A stretch of 64,000 nucleotides of DNA. It comes from JAUVKA01 sp964465145. Lineage in GTDB: Bacteria > Bacteroidota > Bacteroidia > Bacteroidales > UBA12481. The notes beneath the pieces were generated by a model. That model was not told where the DNA came from and did no database searches. It saw only the letters and a program-made list of their open reading frames with translations. Positions 43,142 through 52,971 of the stretch are shown here, in pieces; within the stretch, counting starts at the first letter, position 1; the number at the start of each line of letters is the position of its first letter. The stretch is from contig CAYXJR010000015.1 of NCBI GenBank assembly GCA_964465145.1, positions 1-64,000 on the forward strand. Reading direction: 5' to 3'. The position numbers and the translations under genes are program-made.

Positions 43142-45115
43142 ATGAAAAACGAATTGGAAGCATTGGCGAGAATGTCCCGCACCCTCGGGCAAAACAAGGA
43201 CCAGATCCTGGCGGCGGGAGGGAATACATCCTTTAAGGATGACAAATCCATATGGGTAAAAGGAAGCGGAGCTGAACTCGGATATATTGATATTGATGGA
43301 TTTGTGGAATGCGACCGCAAAATGCTGGAAGCCAACCTTGGGAAAACATACAGCCAGGACCAGGATCAAAGCTTCAAACGAGCCCGGCTAGACTTGCTGT
43401 CGACCATGGTTGATCCAGATTATCCGCTTCAGCCTTCCGTTGAAACCTCTATTCACGTTTTGTTGCAAGCCCCATTTGTTGCGCACACCCATCCAACCCT
43501 GGTCAATGCCCTCACAAGCAGCAGGAATGGCAAAAAAATTATAAATGAACTCTTCAGTGACAAAGCTGTTTTCGTAGAATATAATTATCCCGGGTTTGAA
43601 TTGTTCTCCAGGGTGAAAGAAGAGATTGTGAAATTCAGAAAAGTCCAGGGCCGGGATCCGAGAATTATCTTCCTGAAAAACCATGGCATAGTCGTAGGAG
43701 GAAACAACCCGGAGGATATTTATGATATTTTTAATAAGATTTTTGATGACCTGTCGCCCCTGGTAAAGGACTTGCCGGAAATCAGCGATACCTTTTGCCC
43801 TGCCTCGACAATAAACAATATCCTGCCGGCGATACGGATGATGGTTTCAGGCAGCAATGCTAAAATCCTGAAATTCCGCAAGGATTCACTCATTGATCAC
43901 TTTTCATCAGACTCAAATCAGTTTAAAAAAATCCACAGGCCTTTCTGCTTCGACCATGTTAAACACGGCGGAGGAAGATACCTGTACATTGAAAAAATAA
44001 CAGATGATCCTGGTTTTCTTTCCACCTGTGAAAAAGAAATTGAAACATTCCGGAAAAATACCGGAAGTTTCCCGCTGCTAATACTTATCAGGGATTTTGG
44101 ATTAATTGCTGTTGGTGACAATTGCAAGAATGCAGAAACCCTCATGGACCTGTTCTCGGATCAACTGAAAATCAGCTATTTGTCGGAAAATTTCGGGGGC
44201 CCCGAATTCCTTGCTGATAAGGAGATAGAAAAGATCCAGTCCCGTTTGGCCTATGGGATGACCGGACAATCAAAAGAACCGGCGGCAAACAACCCTGTCC
44301 TTAACAGGATTGCCATCGTTACCGGCGGAGCACAGGGATTTGGCGAGGGGATAGCCAGGGATCTTTTCAGCCATCAGGCAAATCTTGTGATCGCCGATCT
44401 TAATGAAGAAACCAGCAATAAATTAGTGGATGAATTAAATCAGCCTACCCATCCCAATCGGGCCATTTTTGTTAAAACCGATGTTTCTGATCCCGAATCG
44501 GTGCAAAACCTGGTGTCGGAAACCGTCAGGGAATTTGGAGGGCTTGACCTGATGATATCAAATGCCGGTGTGCTTTTTGCCGGTGGACTGGACGAGATGG
44601 AACCCACTGTATTCGACCTGGTTACAAGGGTGAATTATACAGGTTATTTCCTTTGTGCCAAATTCTCTTCAGCAATTATGAAATTGCAGTCGGAGTATAA
44701 CAACTACCAATTTTCGGATATCATCCAGATAAATTCAAAATCCGGACTAAAGGGAAGCAATAAAAATTTTGCTTATGCCGGGGGTAAGTTTGGAGGAATC
44801 GGCCTGACTCAATCATTTGCCCTTGAGCTTATGCCACATCGCATAAAGGTTAATTCCGTTGCCCCGGGAAATCTTTTCGACGGGCCCCTGTGGTCGGATC
44901 CCGACAAGGGGCTCTTTGTTCAGTACCTGAGTGCAGGTAAAGTACCGGGAGCCAAAACAATTGACGATGTAAAAAGGTTTTATGAAGGACAGGTGCCGGC
45001 CGGGAGAGGATGCACAGTGGAGGATGTTATGAAGGCCGTATACTACGCAATCGATCAGAAATATGAAACAGGTCAGGCTATTCCGGTTACCGGGGGACAA
45101 ATAATGCTTAACTGA
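43142..45115 (+). CDS. bifunctional class II aldolase / short-chain dehydrogenase
   Basis: Taken from the ATG at 43142 (the frame is open from 43121 inside the PHP gene), the protein has 657 residues. The N-terminal class II aldolase/adducin domain (about 1-240) has GGNTSFKDD, KGSGAELG, zinc ligands in HTHPTLVNAL and KNHGIVVGG. After a 150-residue middle segment comes a full SDR domain (about 395-657) with TGGAQGFGEG, SNAGVLFAGG and the catalytic YAGGK. The arrangement is that of RhaD/RhaE-like bifunctional enzymes, which cleave a ketose 1-phosphate to DHAP and an aldehyde and oxidise or reduce the product. Substrate is not assignable. Translationally coupled to the PHP gene. Confidence 0.9.
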   Translation: MKNELEALARMSRTLGQNKDQILAAGGNTSFKDDKSIWVKGSGAELGYIDIDGFVECDRKMLEANLGKTYSQDQDQSFKRARLDLLSTMVDPDYPLQPSVETSIHVLLQAPFVAHTHPTLVNALTSSRNGKKIINELFSDKAVFVEYNYPGFELFSRVKEEIVKFRKVQGRDPRIIFLKNHGIVVGGNNPEDIYDIFNKIFDDLSPLVKDLPEISDTFCPASTINNILPAIRMMVSGSNAKILKFRKDSLIDHFSSDSNQFKKIHRPFCFDHVKHGGGRYLYIEKITDDPGFLSTCEKEIETFRKNTGSFPLLILIRDFGLIAVGDNCKNAETLMDLFSDQLKISYLSENFGGPEFLADKEIEKIQSRLAYGMTGQSKEPAANNPVLNRIAIVTGGAQGFGEGIARDLFSHQANLVIADLNEETSNKLVDELNQPTHPNRAIFVKTDVSDPESVQNLVSETVREFGGLDLMISNAGVLFAGGLDEMEPTVFDLVTRVNYTGYFLCAKFSSAIMKLQSEYNNYQFSDIIQINSKSGLKGSNKNFAYAGGKFGGIGLTQSFALELMPHRIKVNSVAPGNLFDGPLWSDPDKGLFVQYLSAGKVPGAKTIDDVKRFYEGQVPAGRGCTVEDVMKAVYYAIDQKYETGQAIPVTGGQIMLN

Positions 45116-45119
45116 TACC

Positions 45120-46382
45120 ATGAAAACCAAAGCAATACGATTATACGGCAAAGACGATTTACGATTGGAGGAATTTGACTTGCCCCCTATTAAGGATGAT
45201 GAGATCCTTGCCAGGGTAGTTTCCGACAGTATCTGCATGTCGTCCTACAAAGCCACCAAACAAGGTGCCGATCACAAAAGGGTACCGGATAATGTGCACG
45301 AAAAACCGGTAATCATAGGGCACGAATTTTCAGGTGAGATCCATGAAGTGGGCAAAAAGTGGCAGGCAAAATTCAAGGCAGGGGACAAGTTTTCCATCCA
45401 ACCTGCTTTGAATTACAAAGGTACTCTTGATGCACCCGGATATTCCTTCAGGTATATAGGCGGAGATGCCACTCATATAATAATACCCAATGAGGTGATG
45501 GAGATGGATTGTTTATTGGCATATACCGGAGCAGGTTATTTCCCGGCCTCCCTATCAGAACCCATGTCATGCATTGTCGGCGCTTTCCATGCCAGTTACC
45601 ATATAAAAAATGGCACGTATATTCATGAAATGGGCATTAAGGAGGGGGGCAATCTTGCCTTACTTGCAGGGGCGGGCCCTATGGGACTTGGTGCAATTGA
45701 CTATGCCCTGCACTGCAACCGCAAACCGGGCCTGATGGTAGTAACGGATATTGATGATGCACGTCTGGATAGGGCTGCCTGCCTGTTTACCCCGAAAGAA
45801 GCGGCTAAATATGGGATTAGTATCGAGTACACCAATACAGCCAAACTGGATGACCCGAAAGCATATTTGTTAGGCCTTACCAATAATCAGGGCTTTGATG
45901 ATGTCTTTGTTTTTGCCCCGGTAAAACCTGTGGTGGAGCAGGGGGATAAAATACTCGGTAAAGACGGCTGCCTGAACTTTTTTGCCGGCCCCACTAATCC
46001 GGAATTTAAAGCCGAAATGAACTTTTACAATGTTCATTATGCTTTCACCCACCTGGTGGGCACCAGCGGGGGAAATACCGATGACATGCGGGAATCCCTG
46101 GAGCTTATGTCGAAGGGAATTATAAATCCCGCCATGATGATTACCCATGTCGGCGGACTGGATGCCGTTGTTGAAACAACAAAAAACCTCCCGAATATTC
46201 CTGGTGGGAAGAAGCTTATTTACACTAATATTTCATTGCCGCTATTTGCTCTGTTGGATTTACCGAAATTGGGTAAAGAGAACTCTTTCTTCAAAGGATT
46301 ACATGAAATTGTATCGAAAAATACATACATCTGGAATCTTGAAGCAGAACAATACCTGCTCAAAAACGGGACGGCAATTTAG
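45120..46382 (+). CDS. zinc-dependent medium-chain alcohol/polyol dehydrogenase
   Basis: A 420-residue MDR protein, the last gene of the operon and 4 bases after the aldolase-SDR stop. The GroES-like domain contains SICMSSYK (zinc Cys), GHEFSGEIHEVG and a SEPMSC segment. The Rossmann domain starts with LLAGAGPMGLGAIDYAL. It resembles L-sorbose 1-phosphate reductase-like and sugar-alcohol dehydrogenases more than simple ethanol dehydrogenases, and it lacks the structural-zinc four-cysteine lobe. It probably feeds or drains a polyol or hydroxyketone of the pathway (inference). Confidence 0.88.
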   Translation: MKTKAIRLYGKDDLRLEEFDLPPIKDDEILARVVSDSICMSSYKATKQGADHKRVPDNVHEKPVIIGHEFSGEIHEVGKKWQAKFKAGDKFSIQPALNYKGTLDAPGYSFRYIGGDATHIIIPNEVMEMDCLLAYTGAGYFPASLSEPMSCIVGAFHASYHIKNGTYIHEMGIKEGGNLALLAGAGPMGLGAIDYALHCNRKPGLMVVTDIDDARLDRAACLFTPKEAAKYGISIEYTNTAKLDDPKAYLLGLTNNQGFDDVFVFAPVKPVVEQGDKILGKDGCLNFFAGPTNPEFKAEMNFYNVHYAFTHLVGTSGGNTDDMRESLELMSKGIINPAMMITHVGGLDAVVETTKNLPNIPGGKKLIYTNISLPLFALLDLPKLGKENSFFKGLHEIVSKNTYIWNLEAEQYLLKNGTAI

Positions 46383-46442
46383 AACCATTCTAACTTAGGC
46401 GGGTCAGCCCTGTATTTTCTTCTCTTATCAGTTACAATTCAA

Positions 46443-46450
46443 TACTTTTG
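46443..46450 (+). promoter_or_regulatory. -7 box TACTTTTG before the T9SS cargo gene
   Basis: Matches Bacteroidota TAnnTTTG and lies 25 bases before the ATG at 46475, in the 92-base gap after the operon. A clear -33 TTTG is not visible. Confidence 0.4.
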
Positions 46451-46474
46451 CATTGAATTTATTGAATTATAATT

Positions 46475-49400
46475 ATGAAAAACACAATATTGATCCTGGC
46501 CATTTCCTTACTGGGAGTACAAACGGCCAATTCCCAGGATTTTCACTCCATCTGGAATAATCCCGAAGCTAATTTCTATGAAATAAAAGCAGCTGCCAGG
46601 GATTATTTTAAGGACAAGGACCAGGGGTTGGAAACAGATTATTCCCGTTATATGCGATGGGAATGGTTTGTTGAGGAAAGGGTTTACCCCTCCGGGGATC
46701 TTTCTTTGCTAAATAGCAACAGGTTATTCCATGAGATCAGGCTCTTTGATGAAGTGGCCCCCCGTTTAAAGAGCCAGCCAGCCTGGATACCACTTGGAGT
46801 TGACAAATACGACAATGTTGACGGGCACTGGTCGCCCGGGCTTGGCCGAATTGACCGAATAGCCGTTGACCCCACCGATTCAAGGATTATGTACATCGGA
46901 GCACCTTCCGGTGGCCTTTGGAAAACATACGACCGCGGACAAAACTGGATCTCTCTAACCGATGATCTTCCAACCATGGGGGTGTCAGGTATTGCCCTTA
47001 ACCCTAATAATCCGCAGGAGATATACATTTCTTCCGGGGATGGTGATGGTGGGTACACTTATACTTCAGGGGTATTTAAAACTACCGATGGTGGCGAAAC
47101 CTGGGATATTACAGGCTTTGAAGTCGACCTGACTACTCGCAAGAATAGCAAAGATCTGATTATGAATCCCGATGACCCAAATATTCTATTTGTCTCCACC
47201 ACCATCGGCCTTTATAAAACCATTGACGGGGGAGAAAGCTGGTATATGGTTGCCGATGGAGAATTTGATGATTTGTGCTTCAAACCAGGTGATCCTCAGA
47301 CAGTTTATGCGAGCCAGTTTACCGCACTTCATGTTTCGCGGGACGGAGGGGAAACATTTGAAAAAAATGAAGTGGATGTGAGCGGGCGTGTTTTAATCGG
47401 TGTAACCCCGGCCAATCCTGACTATGTTTACCTGGTGGCTGGATTAAAAGGGACTTTTCTATCAACGGATAGTGGAGAAACCTTTGCTAAAGTCGCTGAC
47501 CTTCCTGTTGAGCACAAAAGCCAGGGCTATATGTTCGCCCTGGCAGTTTCAACAAGTAATGTGGATGAACTTCATTTCGGAACTTTTGAATCTTACAAGT
47601 CGGTTGATGGAGGTCTCACATGGGACAAAACCACCGGCTGGACATGGAACAATGAACTCGGTTATACGCATTGCGACTATCATGATATGGTTTTCTATGG
47701 CGATACTCTATTTACCTGCACCGACGGTGGGATGTCCTATTCAACTGATGGTGCTGAAACCTGGACAACCTGCTTCGATAATGCCGACTGTACCCAGATA
47801 TACAAAATAGCCGTTTGTAAAACCAATCCCGAGCTGTACATGTGGGGCTCTCAGGATAACGGTGTTTATCATTACGACTCAAGGGACTGGTGGGCATGGC
47901 TGGGTGCTGACGGAATGGATGTAGTGTATGATTATTCTGATCCGAACACACGCTATGGAAGTACCCAGAACGGTTCATTCTACTGCAATACTCACGGCAT
48001 AGCACAGCCGGGTAAAGGGGCATGGGTTACACCGGTGTTAATTCATCCCTTCAATTCTGATATACTTTATGTCGGTAACAATAAAGTTCGTAAATCAATT
48101 GATGGTATGCGAAACTGGCAAGTTATAGGGTCATTTATAAATAACCAGGATAATGTTGAAGAGGATTATATCAAGGCAATGGCCATATCCGAATCAAATC
48201 CTGATTTCATCTTTGCCTCAAAAGAGCAGAGGTTGTGGAGGACGATAAACGGGGGACAGTTCTGGACAGAAATAACAGATGGTTTACCAAACCTGTACAT
48301 AAACAATATTGCTATACATCCTAAGAATCCAAATGTTGTAGCTGTTTCCCTTTCCGGGTATACAGCAGGCAAAAAGGTATATATCTCATATGATGCAGGT
48401 TTGACATGGAAAAATTACAGCAAAAACCTTCCAAACATCCCTGCTAAAGGTCTTGCCTTTGATGATAAATGGAATAACGCTCTTTATGTTGGGATGGATG
48501 TGGGAATCTACTACATCGACAATTACCAGGATGAATGGTCGGCTTACGGTGTAGGGCTTCCAAATGTAATAGTTCAGGACATTGAACTCAACCCGAGAAC
48601 TGAGCAATTATTCATTGGTACCCATGGAAGAGGCATGTGGAAAACATCCACCCGCCCGGAAGATCCATCCTTAAAATATTGCAGTGGCTCAGGAACGCCG
48701 GCATCTGAAGCCGGATTTATAAAAAGGGTATTCGTTGGTGATATCGAGAGTTACTCATCAGACGATGGTTATCTTGAGGAAACCACACAGCATACCCAGA
48801 TCCAGCGGGGAAGGTATTACCCGATCGAAGTACACCTGAATGACACTGAATATCAGGACACATTGGTTGCCTGGGTCGACTGGAACAACGACTGGGAATT
48901 TTCCCCTGAGGAAGCACTTCCCATGTCTGCTCCTGATGAAAATAGGATTTGCTATGGCATGATTTCTGTCCCGGCAAATGCTGAAATGCGAATGACACGC
49001 CTGCGTTTGAGGAATACACAGCCAAAAGATATTTGTCTGGTTCCCTGCGGGGAATTCCCGGGAGAGGTTGAAGATTACCTGCTTCTGGTGACTGAAAACC
49101 CAACCAGCTATTGCCCTGTGATCAGTAATAATTACAGGACGGAATGGATCAAACAGATCGAAATAGGAGACCTGAAATACAAAACCAATGCGTATGATTA
49201 TTCAAATTATTCTTTCAAGTCGGCTAATGTTCACAAAGGCATGACAGTTAATGTTGAACTCACCCCCGGATTCAGGAAAGATACCACTACACAAAGATGG
49301 AGGATATGGATAGATTACAATAATGATGGTGATTTCCTCGGAGAAGGCGAAATGGTTCTGAGTGAAGGAAGTAAAAATGTGATCAAAGGGACCATTACCA

Positions 49401-49822
49401 TCCCGGATGATGCGGTTTTCGGCACAACACGAATGAGGATCATGATGCAGCGTGGAGAGACACCCGATCCCTGTGAAAATATATCTTACGGAGAGGTTGA
49501 GGATTACGCTATTAACATCAAGCCAGTAATCGTAGGAATTGATAATCAAAAGTATATAACTGGTCCGAAACCAGGACTGCATGTTTACCCCAATCCCACA
49601 ACAGGTAAGGTATCACTAAGCATCAACCCTTTGAATGAAACTGTATTACATATGGACCTGGTCAATATTACTGGCCAGGTAGTTATGTATAAAGAAATCA
49701 ATTGTCAGGGATCTGAATTCACCGAACAGCTTGATCTCTCTGAACTCCCTAACGGTATGTATTATGTTGTTATTAAAACCCAACAGGGCGCTTTCAGTCA
49801 GGCGAGGATCGTGAAAAAGTGA
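46475..49822 (+). CDS. secreted BNR/sortilin-like propeller with two GEVED domains, T9SS type A
   Basis: The 1115-residue protein has a signal peptide (MKNTILILAISLLGVQTANS). From about 90 to 740 runs a propeller with repeated Asp boxes (TYDRGQNW, TTDGGETW, TIDGGESW, SVDGGLTW, SYDAGLTW). Two GEVED domains follow (about 740-880 and 885-1020), each ending in the characteristic GEVEDY(L/A). The last 80 residues are a type A sorting domain (HVYPNPTTGKVSLSI, ITGQVVMYKE, LPNGMYYVVIK). It has the same propeller type as the 1950-5255 protein but a different C-terminal half. Function is probably binding at the cell surface. Confidence 0.87.
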   Translation: MKNTILILAISLLGVQTANSQDFHSIWNNPEANFYEIKAAARDYFKDKDQGLETDYSRYMRWEWFVEERVYPSGDLSLLNSNRLFHEIRLFDEVAPRLKSQPAWIPLGVDKYDNVDGHWSPGLGRIDRIAVDPTDSRIMYIGAPSGGLWKTYDRGQNWISLTDDLPTMGVSGIALNPNNPQEIYISSGDGDGGYTYTSGVFKTTDGGETWDITGFEVDLTTRKNSKDLIMNPDDPNILFVSTTIGLYKTIDGGESWYMVADGEFDDLCFKPGDPQTVYASQFTALHVSRDGGETFEKNEVDVSGRVLIGVTPANPDYVYLVAGLKGTFLSTDSGETFAKVADLPVEHKSQGYMFALAVSTSNVDELHFGTFESYKSVDGGLTWDKTTGWTWNNELGYTHCDYHDMVFYGDTLFTCTDGGMSYSTDGAETWTTCFDNADCTQIYKIAVCKTNPELYMWGSQDNGVYHYDSRDWWAWLGADGMDVVYDYSDPNTRYGSTQNGSFYCNTHGIAQPGKGAWVTPVLIHPFNSDILYVGNNKVRKSIDGMRNWQVIGSFINNQDNVEEDYIKAMAISESNPDFIFASKEQRLWRTINGGQFWTEITDGLPNLYINNIAIHPKNPNVVAVSLSGYTAGKKVYISYDAGLTWKNYSKNLPNIPAKGLAFDDKWNNALYVGMDVGIYYIDNYQDEWSAYGVGLPNVIVQDIELNPRTEQLFIGTHGRGMWKTSTRPEDPSLKYCSGSGTPASEAGFIKRVFVGDIESYSSDDGYLEETTQHTQIQRGRYYPIEVHLNDTEYQDTLVAWVDWNNDWEFSPEEALPMSAPDENRICYGMISVPANAEMRMTRLRLRNTQPKDICLVPCGEFPGEVEDYLLLVTENPTSYCPVISNNYRTEWIKQIEIGDLKYKTNAYDYSNYSFKSANVHKGMTVNVELTPGFRKDTTTQRWRIWIDYNNDGDFLGEGEMVLSEGSKNVIKGTITIPDDAVFGTTRMRIMMQRGETPDPCENISYGEVEDYAINIKPVIVGIDNQKYITGPKPGLHVYPNPTTGKVSLSINPLNETVLHMDLVNITGQVVMYKEINCQGSEFTEQLDLSELPNGMYYVVIKTQQGAFSQARIVKK

Positions 49823-49836
49823 CGGGGGACAAAAAA

Positions 49837-49880
49837 AGCTTACGATAGCTTACGATAGGTTACGATAGGTTACGATAGTT
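49837..49880. repeat. 10-bp tandem repeat
   Basis: Four decamers (agcttacgat twice, aggttacgat twice) and a partial fifth follow the stop codon of the T9SS cargo gene. The unit is shared with 17436-17470. Confidence 0.8.
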
Positions 49881-49901
49881 ATCTTAAGTTAATAGAAATT
49901 G

Positions 49902-49928
49902 AAAAAGGGCCGGGGTTACACCCGGCCC
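49902..49928 (-). terminator. intrinsic terminator of trpB2
   Basis: Stem GGGCCGGG/CCCGGCCC (49907-49914 and 49921-49928) with a 6-base loop. On the minus strand it is followed by TTTTT. It lies 22 bases past the stop of the TrpB-like gene. Confidence 0.8.
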
Positions 49929-49950
49929 CACTAATCAACCAATCAACCAA

Positions 49951-51312
49951 TTACGGCATTGGATAACCTTTAATTACCTCAAGATTTTTTGCGATCTGGC
50001 CCTCCGGAAATTCATGATCCGACAATTCGCCGGCAAGGTATTTATCATATCCCATCAAGTCCATTAAACCATGGCCGCTGAAATTAAACAGGATAACCTT
50101 TTCTTTGCCTTCCTCCTTCGCTTTGTTAGCTTCCTGGATGACAGCAGCAATAGCGTGGGTGGTTTCAGGTGCTGGGATTATCCCCTCTGTTTTAGCGAAC
50201 AGAATTCCTGCCTTGTAACATTCCAGCTGAGCTATGGCGCGTGGAGCCAGCAGACCCTCCTCTACGGCACGACTAACCAATGGAGCCATTCCATGATAGC
50301 GTAAGCCTCCGGCATGAATAGGCGGGGGTACGAAAGCATGACCCAGTGAGTGCATAGCCAACAGTGGTGTCATTTTTGCCGTATCTCCATGGTCATATAC
50401 ATAGGGAGCTTTGGTTAAGGTCGGACATGATGTTGGTTCAACCGGTATTATATCAATGTCTGCCCCGTGCATCTTGTCATATACAAAGGGAAAGGCCAAT
50501 CCGGCAAAATTACTTCCGCCGCCAGCACAAGCGATAATCACATCTGGTATTTTTTCACCCGCTTTCTCCAATTGTTTCTTGGCTTCCAGGCCAATTATGG
50601 TCTGGTGCAGCATCACATGATTCAGCACACTCCCAAGCGAGTATTTTGTGGTACCTGATGGATCTGTAACAGCCGCTTCGATAGCCTCACTAATTGCCAT
50701 TCCCAAGCTTCCCGGGGTATCGGGAAATTGCTCAAGGATCTGCCGTCCGGCATTTGTTTCGTTACTCGGACTGGCAATGCAAGTGCCCCCCCAGGTTTGC
50801 ATCATGAGTTTCCTCAATGGCTTTTGGTCAAAACTGATCCTGACCATAAAAACTTTACACTCCAGGCCAATCAGAGAACAGGCAAAAGATAAGGCGCTGC
50901 CCCATTGACCAGCACCAGTTTCCGTTGTTAGTCTTTTTGTTCCAAATTGCTTATTGTACCAGGCCTGAGCCACTGCAGTATTGGGCTTATGGCTTCCTGC
51001 CGGTGACAGACTTTCATTTTTGTAGTAGATTCTTGCCGGGGTACCAAGAGCCTCTTCTAAATCATAGGCTCTATACATTGGAGCTGGACGCCAGCGCGTT
51101 AATAAAGATAAAATCTCCTCAGGGATATCTATCCATCGCTGTGTACTGTATTCCTGCTCAACAAGATTCATAGGAAAAACCTGGGCCCAGGCCTCTGGTG
51201 GAACAGGACCATCTGGACTCATAAATGGAGGGCACTTGATATCCGCGGCAAGGTTATACCATTGCCTTGGCATCTCGCTCTCTTCAAGGATAATTTTTCT
51301 AATTCTAGTCAT
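49951..51312 (-). CDS. trpB2: TrpB2-type tryptophan synthase beta-like PLP enzyme
   Basis: The 453-residue protein belongs to the TrpB2 branch, longer than TrpB1 and usually independent of TrpA. The PLP lysine is Lys109 in SLSPAGSHKPN, the substrate loop ETGAGQWGSAL and the phosphate-binding GGGSNFAGL are conserved, and a C-terminal NFSGHGLMDL is typical. It makes tryptophan from indole and serine, in some organisms as a salvage enzyme, in others acting on O-phosphoserine. No other trp gene is near. It is followed by an intrinsic terminator and preceded by an inverted repeat. Confidence 0.92.
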   Translation of the reverse strand: MTRIRKIILEESEMPRQWYNLAADIKCPPFMSPDGPVPPEAWAQVFPMNLVEQEYSTQRWIDIPEEILSLLTRWRPAPMYRAYDLEEALGTPARIYYKNESLSPAGSHKPNTAVAQAWYNKQFGTKRLTTETGAGQWGSALSFACSLIGLECKVFMVRISFDQKPLRKLMMQTWGGTCIASPSNETNAGRQILEQFPDTPGSLGMAISEAIEAAVTDPSGTTKYSLGSVLNHVMLHQTIIGLEAKKQLEKAGEKIPDVIIACAGGGSNFAGLAFPFVYDKMHGADIDIIPVEPTSCPTLTKAPYVYDHGDTAKMTPLLAMHSLGHAFVPPPIHAGGLRYHGMAPLVSRAVEEGLLAPRAIAQLECYKAGILFAKTEGIIPAPETTHAIAAVIQEANKAKEEGKEKVILFNFSGHGLMDLMGYDKYLAGELSDHEFPEGQIAKNLEVIKGYPMP

Positions 51313-51351
51313 GATTTTTTGGAATTTAGGTTCTAATTAAAACAAAAAAAA

Positions 51352-51369
51352 CATGTTGTAAACAACATG
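51352..51369. promoter_or_regulatory. inverted repeat upstream of trpB2
   Basis: catgttg-taaa-caacatg lies 40 bases before the trpB2 ATG in a 212-base A/T-rich gap that must hold the promoter. It could be an operator or a leader hairpin; no leader peptide rich in Trp was seen. The rest of the gap shows nothing else. Confidence 0.4.
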
Positions 51370-51524
51370 CCAGTCCATCACTGATTTAACAAATCGCTTA
51401 CTTTCAACCTGAGGAAGGCTGCCAGCACCACTTAGTGGAAACATATTTAAATTTTCTTCTAAACATGCTAAACAATTTGCTGGGGATAAAAGTAAAGATT
51501 ATTTTTTCTCATGCAAATAAAATT

Positions 51525-52964
51525 TTATCTGGATTTCCTGATAATATCCATAGCACATAGATAGCCACTGAAAATGGCACCCGAGAAACCACCGCCGGTT
51601 TTGGTCCAGGCCGAGGCAAAATGCAGATTAGATATGGGGCTTTGGATTTCAGTTCGCACCCTCAAGGGTGTTTGTGCGAATCCATAAACTGCTCCCTTGG
51701 GATTCAGGGTATACCTCCTGACCGAACTAGCTGTGCCCACCTCATAATACTCCACCGCACCACGGAAACCGGGGATAAGCTTTTCGAGGCGGTCAATGAA
51801 AGCCTCCGCCGCAACCTTCTTGCGCTTTTTATAGTCATCAGCAGACAGGTTCTCCCATTGATCGAGATAATCAATACAACAAACAGCCCCTACGCCCTTA
51901 CCCCTAGGGGCTAAATCAGACTCAACCTGGGAATAATCCACGAAGGTGAAGCTCCTCTTAGAAAAATCATCCCGGTTATTTTGCTCTATATCTTTTGGAT
52001 TATTAACTGACTGATCATAGACAAAAGTAGAATAGTACTTGCTTCCTATTTCTTTCAAGGAAGTCTTAAATCCGAAATATATAGTGAGTAGAGATGCTCC
52101 TGGAACCAGGTCGGCGTATTGCTTCCGCAAAGACGAACAATAAGGTTTTGGTAATAAATTATCCGCCACGGCTGGGATAGATGCATTAGCAACAACCTGC
52201 TCAGCACTGGCCGAATACTCCTTTGAATTTCTGATGTTCCTGTAAGTTACCCCAACAGCCCTTTCATCCTCCACCAGGATGCCTGTAGCCAGATGATTCA
52301 AACGAACCTCTCCTCCGGCAGCCTCAATAGCCACTGCCAGGTAATTCGACAACATCTGGGAACCGCCCCTGATGAAATTTCCTCCTCCCCTGTAGTAACT
52401 CGACTGTGCCATGGAATAATAATTCAGGGATAGGCTATAAGGATCATCATGGAAATAACCAAGATTCCCAAGAAGAATTAGTTTCAGGTCATCATTCTTT
52501 ATGATACCATCCATAAAATCCCCCAGGCACTTTTCCTGCTCATCTACTGACTGCTTAATGATTTTCCGAATATTCATCAATTGGTAAAAATAGGCTCTTA
52601 TCCCATCCTCTTCCTCAGGGAATAAGTTGATAAGTTTTTCTGTAACCTCTTCTGGATTATGAGAGATCACCACATCCCTGCGTCCATTGATAAATCGGTA
52701 AAATTCCGGAATTTTCAGAAACTCCACTTTATCTAACACCCCAAGATCATGGAAAATCCTGGATTTCATGTCTCCGGGATGCAATCCGTCCATTTCGTGC
52801 AGTCCCACCTCCATGGTAAAACCCTTGCGGGTAAAAGAGGTGGCACAACCTCCGGGGCGATCATGCTGTTCCAGAAGCAAAACTTTTTTACCTGCCCTTG
52901 CAAGTTTGGCTCCGGCGGTTAGCCCTCCCAATCCGGCCCCGATAATTATCACATCAAAATTCAT
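51525..52964 (-). CDS. phytoene desaturase / retinol saturase-like FAD oxidoreductase
   Basis: A 479-residue flavoprotein of the CrtI/CRTISO/RetSat superfamily. The N-terminus is the dinucleotide-binding VIIIGAGLGGLTAGAKLARAG, followed by EQHDRPGGCATSFTRKGF. A C-terminal FAD contact includes FASAWTKTGGGFSGAIFSGY. Members desaturate, saturate or isomerise polyenes, or act on other lipids. Without other carotenoid genes nearby, a role in modifying a fatty acyl chain is as plausible. It is the third gene of an operon, 7 bases after the GNAT-like gene. Confidence 0.83.
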   Translation of the reverse strand: MNFDVIIIGAGLGGLTAGAKLARAGKKVLLLEQHDRPGGCATSFTRKGFTMEVGLHEMDGLHPGDMKSRIFHDLGVLDKVEFLKIPEFYRFINGRRDVVISHNPEEVTEKLINLFPEEEDGIRAYFYQLMNIRKIIKQSVDEQEKCLGDFMDGIIKNDDLKLILLGNLGYFHDDPYSLSLNYYSMAQSSYYRGGGNFIRGGSQMLSNYLAVAIEAAGGEVRLNHLATGILVEDERAVGVTYRNIRNSKEYSASAEQVVANASIPAVADNLLPKPYCSSLRKQYADLVPGASLLTIYFGFKTSLKEIGSKYYSTFVYDQSVNNPKDIEQNNRDDFSKRSFTFVDYSQVESDLAPRGKGVGAVCCIDYLDQWENLSADDYKKRKKVAAEAFIDRLEKLIPGFRGAVEYYEVGTASSVRRYTLNPKGAVYGFAQTPLRVRTEIQSPISNLHFASAWTKTGGGFSGAIFSGYLCAMDIIRKSR

Positions 52965-52971
52965 AAGGCAT

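Noticed and set aside
51313..51524. Tryptophan leader peptide or T-box before trpB2
   Set aside because: No short frame with Trp codons and no T-box sequence could be seen; only one inverted repeat.
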